A stretch of 64,000 nt of DNA. It comes from Runella limosa DSM 17973. Its GTDB lineage: Bacteria > Bacteroidota > Bacteroidia > Cytophagales > Spirosomataceae. The stretch lies in contig NZ_KI519428.1 of the NCBI RefSeq assembly GCF_000482465.1, positions 230,168 through 294,167 on the forward strand, read 5' to 3'. The first letter of the stretch is position 1, and each line of letters starts with the position of its first letter. Position numbers and translations under genes: made by a program. Positions 8,683 through 18,604 of this stretch are shown in pieces. The notes beneath the pieces are model-generated. The model ran no database searches. It saw nothing but the letters and a program-made list of their open reading frames with translations, and had not been told where the DNA came from.

Positions 8683-10511
8683 TGCGGTTTAAAAACGTCC
8701 ATTTTGGCCCTACTCAAACCCGAAAAAACGTTTATTCAGACGGCATTGTTGAGTTTGAACTTTTGGCTCTTTTAGAAGAATATCCTGTAAAACTAACGGA
8801 GAAATTGCGCTATTGGGCGATAAAAAAGCCTGAGTCTGTCTTCATTGCAAGGCGAAATGAAGACGGAATTTGGGTGAAATTGACTTATGCCGAAACCCTC
8901 CAAAAAGTGGAGCGTATTGCGCAATATTTACTGAATTTAGAACTGTCGGAAGAAAGAACCTTGGTGATTTTGTCCGAAAACAGCCTTGAACATGCACTTT
9001 TAGCCTTGGCCGCCGTACACGTGGGAATCCCTTATTCGCCGATTTCTCCCCCTTATTCGTTGGTATCGGATGATTTTGGAAAACTCCGTCATACGCTCCA
9101 ACTGATGACCCCAGGGCTGGTTTTTGCTCAAAATGGACGAATTTATGCCAAAGCCTTGGAGTTGGCAAAGGCTCTTTTTTCTGAGGCTACTTTTGTAACT
9201 GTCGATGGGGGTGAAGGAGTTGATTTTGCACAGATACTTTCTGTTGAACCAACTTTGCAGGTGCAGGAAGCGTTTGAGAAAGTCGATGCCGATACCGTTG
9301 CCAAAGTTCTTTTTACCTCAGGCTCAACGGGCTTGCCCAAAGGGGTGATTAATACCCAACGAATGTGGTGTGCTAATTTACAGCAGATAACGCAGGCATT
9401 TCCCTTTATGAAAACTGAACCGCCCGTGTTTATTGATTGGCTACCTTGGAATCATACGTTTGGGGGAAATCATAATTTTGGATTGGCTCTTTACAACGGA
9501 GGGACGTTGTATATCGACGAAGGAAAGCCAACTCCCCAAGGCATTGAAACGACACTTCAAAACCTCCGCGAGATTTCTCCAACGGCCTATTTCAACGTGC
9601 CCAAAGGGTTTGAAATGTTGATTCCGTATTTTGACCGTGAGCCTCAGCTTCGAGAGACCTTTTTTAAGAAGTTACAAATTCTGTTTTATGCAGGGGCTTC
9701 GCTGGCGCAACCTGTTTGGAACCGTTGGGAGGAATTGGCCGTCGAAAACACGGGTGAAATAGTACCTATCATTACGGGGTTGGGCTGTACTGAATCGGGA
9801 CCTTCGGCGATGTTTGCCAATTGGGGAGGAAGTTTTTCGGGCTTGTTGGGCGTTCCTGTCGCAGGAATGAAAGTGAAATTAGTACCCGATGGCGACAAAC
9901 TAGAGGCTCGTTACAAAGCGCCCAACGTGACCCCTGGATATTGGCGAAATCCCGAAGTGACGGCGACGTCTTTTGACGAAGAGGGGTATTACAAAACGGG
10001 GGATGCCGTTAAATTTTTAGATGAAAATAATCCCGACAAAGGACTCATTTTTGACGGACGTATCGCTGAAGATTTCAAGCTCTCGACAGGAACTTGGGTG
10101 AATGTAGGTGTTTTGAAAGCAAAAGTGTTGACGGCAGGCTCGCCCGTCGTTCAGGATGTGGTATTAACGGGCTTGGATAGGGAATATGTAGGAGCGATTT
10201 TGTTTTTAAATCCAGAGGCTTGTCGTGGGTTAGCAGGCTTATCGCCAACGTCTAACAATGAAGAGGCTTTTAATGATGTGAGGGTTCGGAATTATTTGGA
10301 TGAAATGCTCGTACGGCTTGAACATCAAGCAACGGGTAGTGCTAGTCGCGTAGTAAAGTACATCATCGCCATTGATCCACCCTCGATTGATTTGGGAGAA
10401 ATTACGGATAAAGGGTCATTAAATCAGCGCGCAGTTTTGAAATATAGGGCTAACTTGGTGGAAAAATTGTACGGCCCCCCTGCCCCCAATGGGGGAGTAA
10501 ATGTAGGTTAG
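8679..10511 (+). CDS. feruloyl-CoA synthase-like AMP-dependent CoA ligase
   Basis: 610 aa, typical for feruloyl-CoA synthases. Adenylate-forming motifs: phosphate-binding loop LFTSGSTGLPKG (211-222), GCTESGP (369-375), YKTGD (438-442) and the hinge-region GRIAEDFKL (460-468). The VGIPYSPISPPYSLVSDDFGKLRH block (115-138) is characteristic of the feruloyl-CoA synthase subfamily. It would activate ferulate, p-coumarate or caffeate with ATP and CoA. The start overlaps the crotonase stop; ATG 8679 or 8682 is possible. The last 12 residues (GPPAPNGGVNVG, 599-610) are encoded by an intergenic G/C-block repeat, so the native end was probably replaced or extended by repeat sequence. Confidence 0.9.
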   Translation: MMRFKNVHFGPTQTRKNVYSDGIVEFELLALLEEYPVKLTEKLRYWAIKKPESVFIARRNEDGIWVKLTYAETLQKVERIAQYLLNLELSEERTLVILSENSLEHALLALAAVHVGIPYSPISPPYSLVSDDFGKLRHTLQLMTPGLVFAQNGRIYAKALELAKALFSEATFVTVDGGEGVDFAQILSVEPTLQVQEAFEKVDADTVAKVLFTSGSTGLPKGVINTQRMWCANLQQITQAFPFMKTEPPVFIDWLPWNHTFGGNHNFGLALYNGGTLYIDEGKPTPQGIETTLQNLREISPTAYFNVPKGFEMLIPYFDREPQLRETFFKKLQILFYAGASLAQPVWNRWEELAVENTGEIVPIITGLGCTESGPSAMFANWGGSFSGLLGVPVAGMKVKLVPDGDKLEARYKAPNVTPGYWRNPEVTATSFDEEGYYKTGDAVKFLDENNPDKGLIFDGRIAEDFKLSTGTWVNVGVLKAKVLTAGSPVVQDVVLTGLDREYVGAILFLNPEACRGLAGLSPTSNNEEAFNDVRVRNYLDEMLVRLEHQATGSASRVVKYIIAIDPPSIDLGEITDKGSLNQRAVLKYRANLVEKLYGPPAPNGGVNVG

Positions 10512-10554
10512 GGCTTAATTATAAACAAAAATACCCCCATTGGGGGACAGGGCG
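10473..10554. repeat. paired G/C-block palindromic repeat (CCCCCAATGGGGG family)
   Basis: CCCCCAATGGGGGAG near 10483-10497 is followed by the inverted copy CCCCCATTGGGGGACAGGG at about 10533-10552; the two halves can pair over a short AT-rich loop. The left half encodes the C-terminal tail and overlaps the stop of the CoA ligase. Confidence 0.8.
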
Positions 10555-10574
10555 GTTCGCCGCTGAGAGGCTTT
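10552..10574 (+). promoter_or_regulatory. repeat-derived leader abutting a start codon (copy 1)
   Basis: GCGGTTCGCCGCTGAGAGGC (10552-10571) plus TTT leads straight into the ATG of the SDR gene. The same 20 bases with the same 3-nt spacing precede the amidohydrolase at 13901-13923. GCGG/CCGC can form a mini-hairpin and GAGAGG could act as a ribosome binding site. Confidence 0.6.
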
Positions 10575-11342
10575 ATGAACATACAACAAAAAACTTTTCT
10601 CGTAACAGGTGGAGCTTCGGGGCTTGGATTGGCCACGGCAACCATGATTATCGAAAACGGCGGTAATGCTGTTTTACTAGATGTAAACGAAGAAGCAGGC
10701 CAAAAGGCAGAAAGCAAACTGGGAGCGCAAGCTCGCTTTGCCAAAACCGACGTCAGCAATGAAGAACAGGTACAAGCAGCCATTACATTGGCTATCAAGA
10801 CTTTCGGAAGTATTAATGGAGTAGCGAACTGCGCAGGAATTGGGCCAGCCCAGCGAGTGGTAGGAAAAAACGGCCCACATACACTTGATCTTTTTTCAAA
10901 AGTTATTCAAATCAACCTAGTTGGTACCTTCAATGTCATCCGATTGGCGGCGGCGGCGATGCAACAAAACGAACCTGGCGAAAGCGGTGAGCGGGGAGTC
11001 ATTATCAATACGGCTTCTGTTGCTGCTTTTGACGGGCAAATCGGGCAAGCAGCGTACTCGGCTTCCAAGGGTGGCATTGTCGGAATGACCTTGCCCATTG
11101 CTCGTGAGTTTGCTAAGATGGGTATTCGCGTGATGACCATTGCGCCTGGCATCTTTGAAACGCCACTGTTGATGGGAATGCCCGACGACGTAAAAGCTTC
11201 TCTGGGGCAACAAGTACCGTTCCCGTCGAGGTTGGGCCAGCCGCATGAGTATGCTGCTTTGGCAAAACACATTATTGAAAATCAAATGCTTAACGGAGAG
11301 GTGATTCGCCTTGATGGGGCTATCCGAATGGCCGCAAAATAA
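10575..11342 (+). CDS. short-chain dehydrogenase, 3-hydroxyacyl-CoA dehydrogenase type
   Basis: 255 aa classical SDR. Cofactor motif [10 protein letters not shown] (11-20), D36 at the end of beta-2 predicting NAD preference, NCAGIG (85-90) and catalytic S148, Y161, K165. Overall wording (the RVVGKNGPH insert, [13 protein letters not shown]) is that of type II 3-hydroxyacyl-CoA dehydrogenases (HSD17B10-like). It would oxidise the 3-hydroxy-3-arylpropanoyl-CoA made by the crotonase to the beta-keto form. It lies between two G/C-block repeat pairs, and its leader is repeat-derived. Confidence 0.9.
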   Translation: MNIQQKTFLVTGGASGLGLATATMIIENGGNAVLLDVNEEAGQKAESKLGAQARFAKTDVSNEEQVQAAITLAIKTFGSINGVANCAGIGPAQRVVGKNGPHTLDLFSKVIQINLVGTFNVIRLAAAAMQQNEPGESGERGVIINTASVAAFDGQIGQAAYSASKGGIVGMTLPIAREFAKMGIRVMTIAPGIFETPLLMGMPDDVKASLGQQVPFPSRLGQPHEYAALAKHIIENQMLNGEVIRLDGAIRMAAK

Positions 11343-11412
11343 CAAGCCCCCTAACCCCCAACGGGGGGATAAACAAACACTAAGACTCCCCCATTGGGGG
11401 TGGGGGGCTTTA
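11343..11412. repeat. paired G/C-block palindromic repeat
   Basis: AAGCCCCCTAACCCCCAACGG begins the left half and CTCCCCCATTGGGGGTGGGG the right half. The halves are inverted copies around an AAACAAACACTAAG loop. The pair fills the gap between the SDR stop and the methyltransferase start. Confidence 0.85.
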
Positions 11413-11417
11413 CTACT

Positions 11418-12524
11418 ATGAACCCTCCTTTTAGAGCCGACCACGTCGGTAGTTTGTTGCGTACGCCAGCAGTAAAAGAAAACCGCTTAAAGTGGAAAAA
11501 AGGCGAAATATCGGCCGAAGAACTTCGCGCCATTGAAGATGCAGGAATTGCCGAAACGGTAAAAAAATTGGAAGCTACGGGGATGAAAGCCATTACTGAC
11601 GGCGAGTTTCGTCGGGATTATTTTCACCTCGATTTTTTGAAAGAACTGGACGGTGTTACCGTAACGGGTGGAATTGAAGCCAATCCAAATGCCAAAGTAG
11701 CCGAAGATGGTTTTACCCCGCCGAAACTGAGTGTGACGGGCAAATTGAAGCACGTTAGAGACATTCAAGTAGCGGATTTTAACTACCTCAAATCGGTCGC
11801 AAGTCAGACGCCAAAAGTTTCAATCCCTTCACCAACGATGGTGCATTTTAGGGGAGGGAGAAAGTCAATTGACATCAATTCGTACCCCGATATGGACGAA
11901 TTTTTTCATGATTTGGCGGCGGCCTATCGCCAAGAAATCGACCATTTGTACAAAGCAGGATTGCGCTATTTGCAGTTGGATGATACTAACTTGGCTTATC
12001 TCTGCGACCCTAAAATGCGGGCAGCCGCTGTGGAGCGTGGTGAAGACCCCAACGAATTACCCCGAACCTATGCGGCTTTGATTAATTCGGTGATAGATAG
12101 TCGCCCCGATGATTTGACGGTGGGTATTCACCTTTGCCGAGGTAATTATCGCAGTACGTGGTTTGCCGAAGGAGGTTATGAGCCTGTGGCCGATATTTTA
12201 TTTAACAGTATCAACGTGGACGCCTATTTCTTGGAGTACGACGACGAACGTTCGGGCGATTTTGCCCCGCTGCGTTTTGTGCCAAAAGATAAAATGGTGG
12301 TTTTGGGCATTATTTCTTCAAAAGTAAAGGCATTAGAAGACATTGATGACCTTGCCAAACGTATCGACGAAGCGGCGCAATACATGTCGTTGGAGCAGAT
12401 GTGCGTGAGTCCACAGTGTGGATTTTCGTCAACCCACCACGGTAACGACATGACCCACGACGACCAATGGCGAAAAATGGAGTTGGTTGTCAATACGGCT
12501 ATTAAAGTGTGGGGAACGGCCTAA
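11418..12524 (+). CDS. MetE-like cobalamin-independent methyltransferase (YxjG/YxjH type)
   Basis: 368 aa, corresponding to the C-terminal catalytic half of MetE only. Start chosen at ATG 11418 (MNPPFRADHVGSLL); the eight upstream in-frame codons belong to the G/C-block repeat. Zinc ligands are all present: H238 and C240 (GIHLCRGNY), E273 (FLEYDD), C334 (SPQCGFSS). Family members move a methyl group to a thiol such as homocysteine. Inside a feruloyl-CoA cluster it may handle the methyl group released from methoxylated aromatics, but no O-demethylase is seen nearby, so this is speculation. Its stop codon overlaps the start of a 56-bp direct repeat. Confidence 0.85.
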   Translation: MNPPFRADHVGSLLRTPAVKENRLKWKKGEISAEELRAIEDAGIAETVKKLEATGMKAITDGEFRRDYFHLDFLKELDGVTVTGGIEANPNAKVAEDGFTPPKLSVTGKLKHVRDIQVADFNYLKSVASQTPKVSIPSPTMVHFRGGRKSIDINSYPDMDEFFHDLAAAYRQEIDHLYKAGLRYLQLDDTNLAYLCDPKMRAAAVERGEDPNELPRTYAALINSVIDSRPDDLTVGIHLCRGNYRSTWFAEGGYEPVADILFNSINVDAYFLEYDDERSGDFAPLRFVPKDKMVVLGIISSKVKALEDIDDLAKRIDEAAQYMSLEQMCVSPQCGFSSTHHGNDMTHDDQWRKMELVVNTAIKVWGTA

Positions 12525-12578
12525 AGGCGTCAGAGACGCGAGGCCAGTGCGTCCCCCAATTTGAATTGGGGGACAGCG
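12523..12578. repeat. 56-bp direct repeat, left copy
   Basis: Contains the hairpin GGCGTCAGAGACGC and the dyad GTCCCCCAATTTGAATTGGG. It recurs at 13806-13861 with a single A/G difference (12541 versus 13824). The two copies bracket the DUF4143 ATPase gene. Confidence 0.9.
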
Positions 12579-12601
12579 TTCAACTGAATTGAAGGGTAAT
12601 T

Positions 12602-13793
<1,192 letters not shown>

Positions 13794-13805
13794 ACCTGAG
13801 TGAAT

Positions 13806-13861
13806 AAAGGCGTCAGAGACGCGGGGCCAGTGCGTCCCCCAATTTGAATTGGGGGACAGCG
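13806..13861. repeat. 56-bp direct repeat, right copy
   Basis: Matches 12523-12578 at 55 of 56 positions. Immediately downstream lies another inverted half-repeat (CCCCATTGGGGG, about 13884-13895). Confidence 0.9.
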
Positions 13862-13900
13862 CTGATACAAAAATTAAAAAAATCCCCATTGGGGGCTAGA

Positions 13901-13923
13901 GCGGTTCGCCGCTGAGAGGCTGT
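13901..13923 (+). promoter_or_regulatory. repeat-derived leader abutting a start codon (copy 2)
   Basis: Identical to 10552-10571 over 20 bases, followed by TGT and the ATG of the amidohydrolase gene. Same spacing as the SDR leader. Confidence 0.6.
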
Positions 13924-14811
13924 ATGATAGATATTCAAAAAGTAATCGCCATTGATGTACACACGCACGCCGAAGTGTCGTGTTGCCAGCCGCATGATGA
14001 CTATCGACCTGAGTTGGACGAGGCATTTGCGAAGTATTTTAAGTCAGACAAACGTCCGACGATTCAGGAAACGGCCGATTTTTATCGGGACAATAACCTG
14101 GCGTTTGTAATGTTTACGGTTGACTCGGAGCACAATGTGGGTAAACGGCGCATTCCTAACATTGAGGTGGCAGAAGCCGCGCTCAAAAACGATGACGTTA
14201 TGATTGCTTTTGCGAGCATCGACCCGCACAAAGGGCGCATGGGAGCCCGCGAAGCGCGTGAGTTAATTGAAAACTATGGCGTCAAAGGCTTTAAGTTTCA
14301 CCCAACGGTGCAGGGCTTTTATCCCCAAGATAAAATGGCGTATCACCTATACGAAGTGATAGCTGAATACAAACTTCCGATGCTTTTTCACAGCGGTCAT
14401 TCAGGTTTTGGAAGTGGGGTGCGTGGAGGAGGAGGATTGCGTTTGGAGTATTCAAATCCGATGCACCTCGACGACGTGGCCATTGATTTCCCCGATTGTC
14501 CCATTATCATTGCCCACCCAAGTTGGCCTTGGCAAGATGAAGCCTTGTCGGTAGCCATGCACAAGCCCAACGTGTACATTGATTTGAGCGGCTGGTCGCC
14601 CAAATATTTCCCCAAACAACTCATTCAGTACGCCAATACCTTGTTGAAAGACCGAATGTTGTTTGGAACAGATTTTCCGTTGATTACGCCCGAACGTTGG
14701 ATGAAAGATTTTGCTGACGCGGGTTTTAAAGAAGAAGTAAAGCCGCTGATTCTCAAAGAAAATGCAATAAAAATGCTGGGTTTATTATCAAATAGACTAG
14801 ACACGGAGTAG
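13924..14811 (+). CDS. amidohydrolase-family protein, probable 4-hydroxyphenyl-beta-ketoacyl-CoA hydrolase
   Basis: 295 aa TIM-barrel hydrolase of the PF04909 type. Metal ligands visible: H13 and H15 (DVHTHAE), H126 (FKFHPTV), H156 (LFHSGH), H198 (IAHPSWPW) and D250 (GTDFPL). The family includes the enzyme proposed to hydrolyse 4-hydroxyphenyl-beta-ketopropionyl-CoA to a 4-hydroxybenzoate-type acid plus acetyl-CoA in the non-thiolytic p-coumarate route. Context with CoA ligase, crotonase and SDR fits that role well, which is why I prefer it to a decarboxylase of the same superfamily. Start is set by the ATG after the repeat leader. Confidence 0.85.
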   Translation: MIDIQKVIAIDVHTHAEVSCCQPHDDYRPELDEAFAKYFKSDKRPTIQETADFYRDNNLAFVMFTVDSEHNVGKRRIPNIEVAEAALKNDDVMIAFASIDPHKGRMGAREARELIENYGVKGFKFHPTVQGFYPQDKMAYHLYEVIAEYKLPMLFHSGHSGFGSGVRGGGGLRLEYSNPMHLDDVAIDFPDCPIIIAHPSWPWQDEALSVAMHKPNVYIDLSGWSPKYFPKQLIQYANTLLKDRMLFGTDFPLITPERWMKDFADAGFKEEVKPLILKENAIKMLGLLSNRLDTE

Positions 14812-14844
14812 CACAAAGTTTGTGTCCCCAAATTATTTACCAAA

Positions 14845-15966
14845 ATGAAAAAACTATTCCTTCCCTTCATACTTCTTTTATCAGGAGTTTTGGGGGCTCA
14901 AAACATCTCCAAAATCGACTCAGGCGCCATCGACGGTGCGCGTTATCGTATTCTTTTTCCCGAAAATTGGAAAGGAAAACTCGTCATGTACGCCCATGGT
15001 TACGAATTTATGGGCTCAAAACCTCGCCAAAGCCAAGACCCTGCGTGGCTCAAGCGAATGACTCCTTTTTTAGAACGTGGCTATGCAGTTGCGGCTTCTG
15101 ATTATAAAATTCAGGGGTTGGCGTTGGCTCAAGGGGTGGACGATACCGAAGCCTTGCGTCAGTATTTTGTCAAAACGTACGGACAGCCTGATTCAACTTT
15201 TATGACGGGGCATTCGATGGGGGGAGGAGTTACTTTAGCGACCCTCGAAAATTTTGGACAAAACTACAACGGAGGACTGCCCATGTGCCCGTTGGCAGGA
15301 AGAATTTACCTCCAAACCCGCAAAGAGTTTGATATGTTTGCGACGTTCAACGGCCTTTTTCCAGGCATTGCGACCTCATTGAACGAGATTTTTGATGTCT
15401 CAAAACCGAAGGAGTCAATGCCCATGTTTGCGGCATTTCGGAAAGCAGCCATCATGAAAAAAGCAATCTTCGCGAAGGACTCATTGCTTGCGGTGGAATT
15501 TGCCAAACACTTTGACATGAAGCCCGACGACCTTGCCTTTGCCTTGGCGTTTGGTGAAGGGGTTTTGCGGGACGTTGCTCAAAAAGCAGGCGGAAACCCG
15601 TACGATAATACGAATACTGTCTATGGTCGTTTTTCTAATGCGTTAGAAGTCAATCAAAAAGCGGAACGATTAGCCGCTACCGTGAGCCAGAATACGTTGT
15701 TTGATAAATACGACCGAACGGGCAACACCAACAAGCCTGCGTTGGCGTTGCATACCATGTACGACCAATTGATTCCTGCTGATTTGGCGATTGTGAGTTA
15801 CGAAAACATGCTTCAAAAGCAGGGAAAACAGGCTTATTTTACCGTAAAATATACCAATGGACAAGGTCACTGTAATTTTACCGATAAGCAAACAGGGCAA
15901 GCGTTTGATGAGCTAAGAGGCTGGGTTAAAACGGGTCAAAAAGCAAAAGCAGGTTTTATAGAGTAA
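14845..15966 (+). CDS. secreted alpha/beta hydrolase (serine esterase/lipase-like)
   Basis: 373 aa. Signal peptide 1-18 (MKKLFLPFILLLSGVLGA). Alpha/beta-hydrolase motifs: oxyanion HG at 51-52 (YAHGYEF), nucleophile elbow GHSMGGG with S124, an acid near 308 (HTMYDQLIPA) and H342 (GQGHCNF). It is exported, so it likely acts on a substrate before uptake. In this cluster an esterase that frees hydroxycinnamates from plant esters would make sense, but sequence alone does not show feruloyl-esterase specificity. It follows the amidohydrolase by 33 bases. Confidence 0.82.
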   Translation: MKKLFLPFILLLSGVLGAQNISKIDSGAIDGARYRILFPENWKGKLVMYAHGYEFMGSKPRQSQDPAWLKRMTPFLERGYAVAASDYKIQGLALAQGVDDTEALRQYFVKTYGQPDSTFMTGHSMGGGVTLATLENFGQNYNGGLPMCPLAGRIYLQTRKEFDMFATFNGLFPGIATSLNEIFDVSKPKESMPMFAAFRKAAIMKKAIFAKDSLLAVEFAKHFDMKPDDLAFALAFGEGVLRDVAQKAGGNPYDNTNTVYGRFSNALEVNQKAERLAATVSQNTLFDKYDRTGNTNKPALALHTMYDQLIPADLAIVSYENMLQKQGKQAYFTVKYTNGQGHCNFTDKQTGQAFDELRGWVKTGQKAKAGFIE

Positions 15967-15986
15967 TATTATCCGTTAATTTGTAT

Positions 15987-17282
15987 ATGAACCCAAGTCA
16001 GGAACTTTCTTCTCGCCCCATGTCACGTTTTCAGTGGCTCATGGTGGCGATTTGTTTTATTTTAAATTTTAATGATGGCATCGACGTACTGATTGTCTCC
16101 TTTTCCAGTACCGAAATTATCAAAGAATGGGGACTTTCTAAAGTCGAAATGGGGTATATCTTTAGCGCGGGTTTGGCAGGGATGACGCTGGGGTGTTTTT
16201 TGATTGCTCCCTTGGCCGATAAACACGGACGCCGCCTGATTTTTCTCCTTTCGGTAGGGATGATTACGATTGGTATGTTTGGGGTAGGGCTGGGGCATCA
16301 ATATGGCCTTATGCTCCTGTTTCGATTCATAACGGGGTTGGGCATTGGAGGTATTTTGCCCACCATGGCTGCTACGGCTGCCGAGTTTTCCAACAAAAAA
16401 TACCGCGATTTTAACGTAGGATTGGTGCAAGCAGGATGGCCCATTGGGGCAATTCTGACGGGACTTTTTTGTGCAAAATACATTCCAGTGTACGGCTGGC
16501 ATACGGCCTTTTTGGTGGCAGGCGGCATTTCATTGCTGATGTGGGTATTGGTGTATTTTTACATGACCGATTCTATTGACTACATGCTCCAAAATCCAAC
16601 CACCGATAGGTTACCTTCCGTTAATCGACTGCTGAAACGAATGGGGCTTCCGAACTTAGAAGCGCTGCCTGTTGTCGTCAAAAATCAAGAAAATGTGGGA
16701 GTAAAAGCGTTGTTTTTGCCTCATTATAAGGATAGTACCATAAAAGTGTGGGTGGCAGCATTCTTTGGTTTTCTAACACTTTATACCCTGATGAGTTGGG
16801 TGCCAACCATCGCCAAAGATTCGGGTTTACCGTTTGAATTGGCGACTTGGGTGGGGATTATGCTCAACATTGGGGCCGCTTTTGGGTCGGCCTCCGTGGG
16901 TGGAATTGGTAGCCGTTTGGGGCTTCGTCAAACCATCCTGATGTTTATGTTAATCGCCTTTGCGGTAATGCAAGTCTATGCGTTTTCAACCCTTACGACA
17001 GGGTTGATTTTTGGTTTGGTACTCCTGATTGGCTTTTTTGTGCAAGGAGGTTTTAATGGTATTTGGCCAACGCTATCCCGCCTCTACGACACCCACCTCC
17101 GCGCCACAGGTGTCGGATATACCGTTGGAATAGGTCGAGTAGGGGCTATTTTAGGGCCACTTCTTTTTGGCTATTTTTCCGACGCTGGCATGAGCATTAA
17201 TGCCTTGTTTGTCGCGTTTTCTATTCCATTATTGGTCATGGGAGCTTGTATTTGGGCCATAAAGTCTGATAAATTAAAGTAA
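15987..17282 (+). CDS. MFS transporter, aromatic acid:H+ symporter (AAHS) type
   Basis: 431 aa from the ATG at 15987 (an in-frame TTG lies two codons earlier). Twelve hydrophobic segments. TM1 carries NFNDGIDVL, with the acidic residue typical of AAHS carriers such as PcaK, and loop 2-3 has PLADKHGRR (MFS signature). A central charged loop lies around residues 200-250. It probably imports an aromatic acid with protons across the inner membrane. Its stop overlaps the ATG of the dehydrogenase gene by one base, so the two are coupled. Confidence 0.87.
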   Translation: MNPSQELSSRPMSRFQWLMVAICFILNFNDGIDVLIVSFSSTEIIKEWGLSKVEMGYIFSAGLAGMTLGCFLIAPLADKHGRRLIFLLSVGMITIGMFGVGLGHQYGLMLLFRFITGLGIGGILPTMAATAAEFSNKKYRDFNVGLVQAGWPIGAILTGLFCAKYIPVYGWHTAFLVAGGISLLMWVLVYFYMTDSIDYMLQNPTTDRLPSVNRLLKRMGLPNLEALPVVVKNQENVGVKALFLPHYKDSTIKVWVAAFFGFLTLYTLMSWVPTIAKDSGLPFELATWVGIMLNIGAAFGSASVGGIGSRLGLRQTILMFMLIAFAVMQVYAFSTLTTGLIFGLVLLIGFFVQGGFNGIWPTLSRLYDTHLRATGVGYTVGIGRVGAILGPLLFGYFSDAGMSINALFVAFSIPLLVMGACIWAIKSDKLK

Positions 17283-18277
17283 TGAAAGCAGCATTTTTAG
17301 AAGAACCGAGAAAAATTGTTCATCGCGCCATTGATACGCCCGAGCCCAACGCGGGGGAGGTTCGGATAAAACTCACCAATGTAGGCATTTGCGGGTCGGA
17401 TGTTCACTTGTTTTTAGGACACCGAAAGTTAACAAAATCCACTGTCATCGGTCACGAAGGGCTGGGCGTGATTGATAAGCTGGGGGAAGGCGTCGTTGGT
17501 CGAGAAATAGGGGAGCGCGTAGTGGTAGAGCCCAATATTCCCTGCCATCGGTGTGATTTCTGTCAAAGCGGGCGAGGGTATATTTGTTCCAACAAACGCG
17601 TAGTGGGTCTGCTCGAAAACGGTTGTTTTGCCGAATATGTGTGCATTCCTTCGGAGTTTGCGTGGGCTGTTCCCGACGATATTTCCGACCTTGACGCCGT
17701 TTGTATCGAACCCATGGCCGTGGGAGTTCACGCCCTTTTTACCGCTTCAGCCAAACCTGGTGATGCCATTGCAATCATCGGCCTTGGGGCGATTGGCCTA
17801 CTGCTTTGTCATTTAGCAATTCGATTGGGTTATCGGGTTCTGGTTACTGAAATTAACCCACAAAAATTACAAAAAGCTACGCAAGAAGGGGCAATTCCTG
17901 CTAATGGTGATGCCGAAATATTGCTTTCAATGTGGACTGACAATGAGGTAGTTGCGGTGTTTGAATGTGCAGGTTCGGCTGCTACAGCAACGTTAGTAGC
18001 TGCGGCGGCTCCGCGTGGTTCGGAAGTGATATTGGTGGGTCTATCAGAACGCCCTGCGGAGTTTACGCCCTTACGGATAGCGCGCGAAGGAATTACGTTT
18101 ATCCCCTCGATTATCTACCATCATCCTACTGATTTTAAACGAACGATCCGATTGATACAACGAAAAGTGGTTACTCCCAGCAACATTATATCAAGTTTTG
18201 TTCCCTTGGATGAACTCCAAACAGCTTTGGAAAAAGCTGCGAGTGGGGACGAAAGCAAGATTGTCGTGACCGTGTGA
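17282..18277 (+). CDS. zinc-dependent alcohol dehydrogenase (MDR family)
   Basis: 331 aa medium-chain dehydrogenase. Catalytic zinc ligands C37 (GICGSD) and H58-E59 (GHEGLG); structural zinc cysteines C88, C91, C94, C102; Rossmann motif IIGLGAIGLL near 165-174. Closest in style to the L-threonine/sorbitol dehydrogenase branch. It could oxidise an aryl or sugar alcohol; the role in the cluster is not determinable. It starts one base into the transporter's stop and ends the cluster. Confidence 0.9.
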   Translation: MKAAFLEEPRKIVHRAIDTPEPNAGEVRIKLTNVGICGSDVHLFLGHRKLTKSTVIGHEGLGVIDKLGEGVVGREIGERVVVEPNIPCHRCDFCQSGRGYICSNKRVVGLLENGCFAEYVCIPSEFAWAVPDDISDLDAVCIEPMAVGVHALFTASAKPGDAIAIIGLGAIGLLLCHLAIRLGYRVLVTEINPQKLQKATQEGAIPANGDAEILLSMWTDNEVVAVFECAGSAATATLVAAAAPRGSEVILVGLSERPAEFTPLRIAREGITFIPSIIYHHPTDFKRTIRLIQRKVVTPSNIISSFVPLDELQTALEKAASGDESKIVVTV

Positions 18278-18286
18278 CAGTGCTGA

Positions 18287-18302
18287 GGGTTGCTCACAAC
18301 CC
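18287..18302. repeat. GGGTTG hairpin, copy 1
   Basis: GGGTTG-CTCA-CAACCC is a perfect 6-bp stem just after the dehydrogenase stop. A second version lies at 18482-18497. Both extend in related flanks (ACCCGATAA and ACCCGTAAT), so they are copies of a short dispersed repeat. Confidence 0.5.
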
Positions 18303-18318
18303 GATAAGTTAGTGTCGA

Positions 18319-18468
18319 ATGGAGACGGGAGCGCCTTGTTTGAATCATAGAAATCCTTACGACCTGATTTGCCACAAAGATACCGATGGAAATGTCTATA
18401 ATTTTGGTTTTGGATTAAATTGGAAAGGGGTAATCAAAGATGCCCGCGTGACAAAGTTTAGAAAATAG
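18319..18468 (+). CDS. possible small ORF or gene remnant, 49 aa
   Basis: ATG at 18319 to TAG at 18466-18468. It encodes 49 residues including DTDGNVYNFGFGLNWKGV, which has the feel of a real protein end (aromatic/glycine alternation). It lies between the two GGGTTG hairpins in the 327-base gap before the kinase gene. It may be a remnant of a longer gene. No family recognised. Confidence 0.3.
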   Translation: METGAPCLNHRNPYDLICHKDTDGNVYNFGFGLNWKGVIKDARVTKFRK

Positions 18469-18481
18469 CCCCTTGTGCGAA

Positions 18482-18497
18482 GGGTTGCTTACAACCC
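18482..18497. repeat. GGGTTG hairpin, copy 2
   Basis: GGGTTG-CTTA-CAACCC, same structure as 18287-18302. Sequence from 18498 to 18604 is AT-rich and is presumably the promoter region of the kinase operon. Confidence 0.5.
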
Positions 18498-18604
18498 GTA
18501 ATTAGATTCACTGGCAAATTTTTCCTTTTCAGATTTATTTGTTTCCGTAGCTAGAATAAGAAATAGTACATTTGAGTTTATAGCTAAAGGCTTGATATTC
18601 TATA

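Noticed and set aside
11394..11417. Earlier start of the MetE-like gene
   Set aside because: These eight codons are G/C-block repeat sequence; the family start matches the ATG at 11418.
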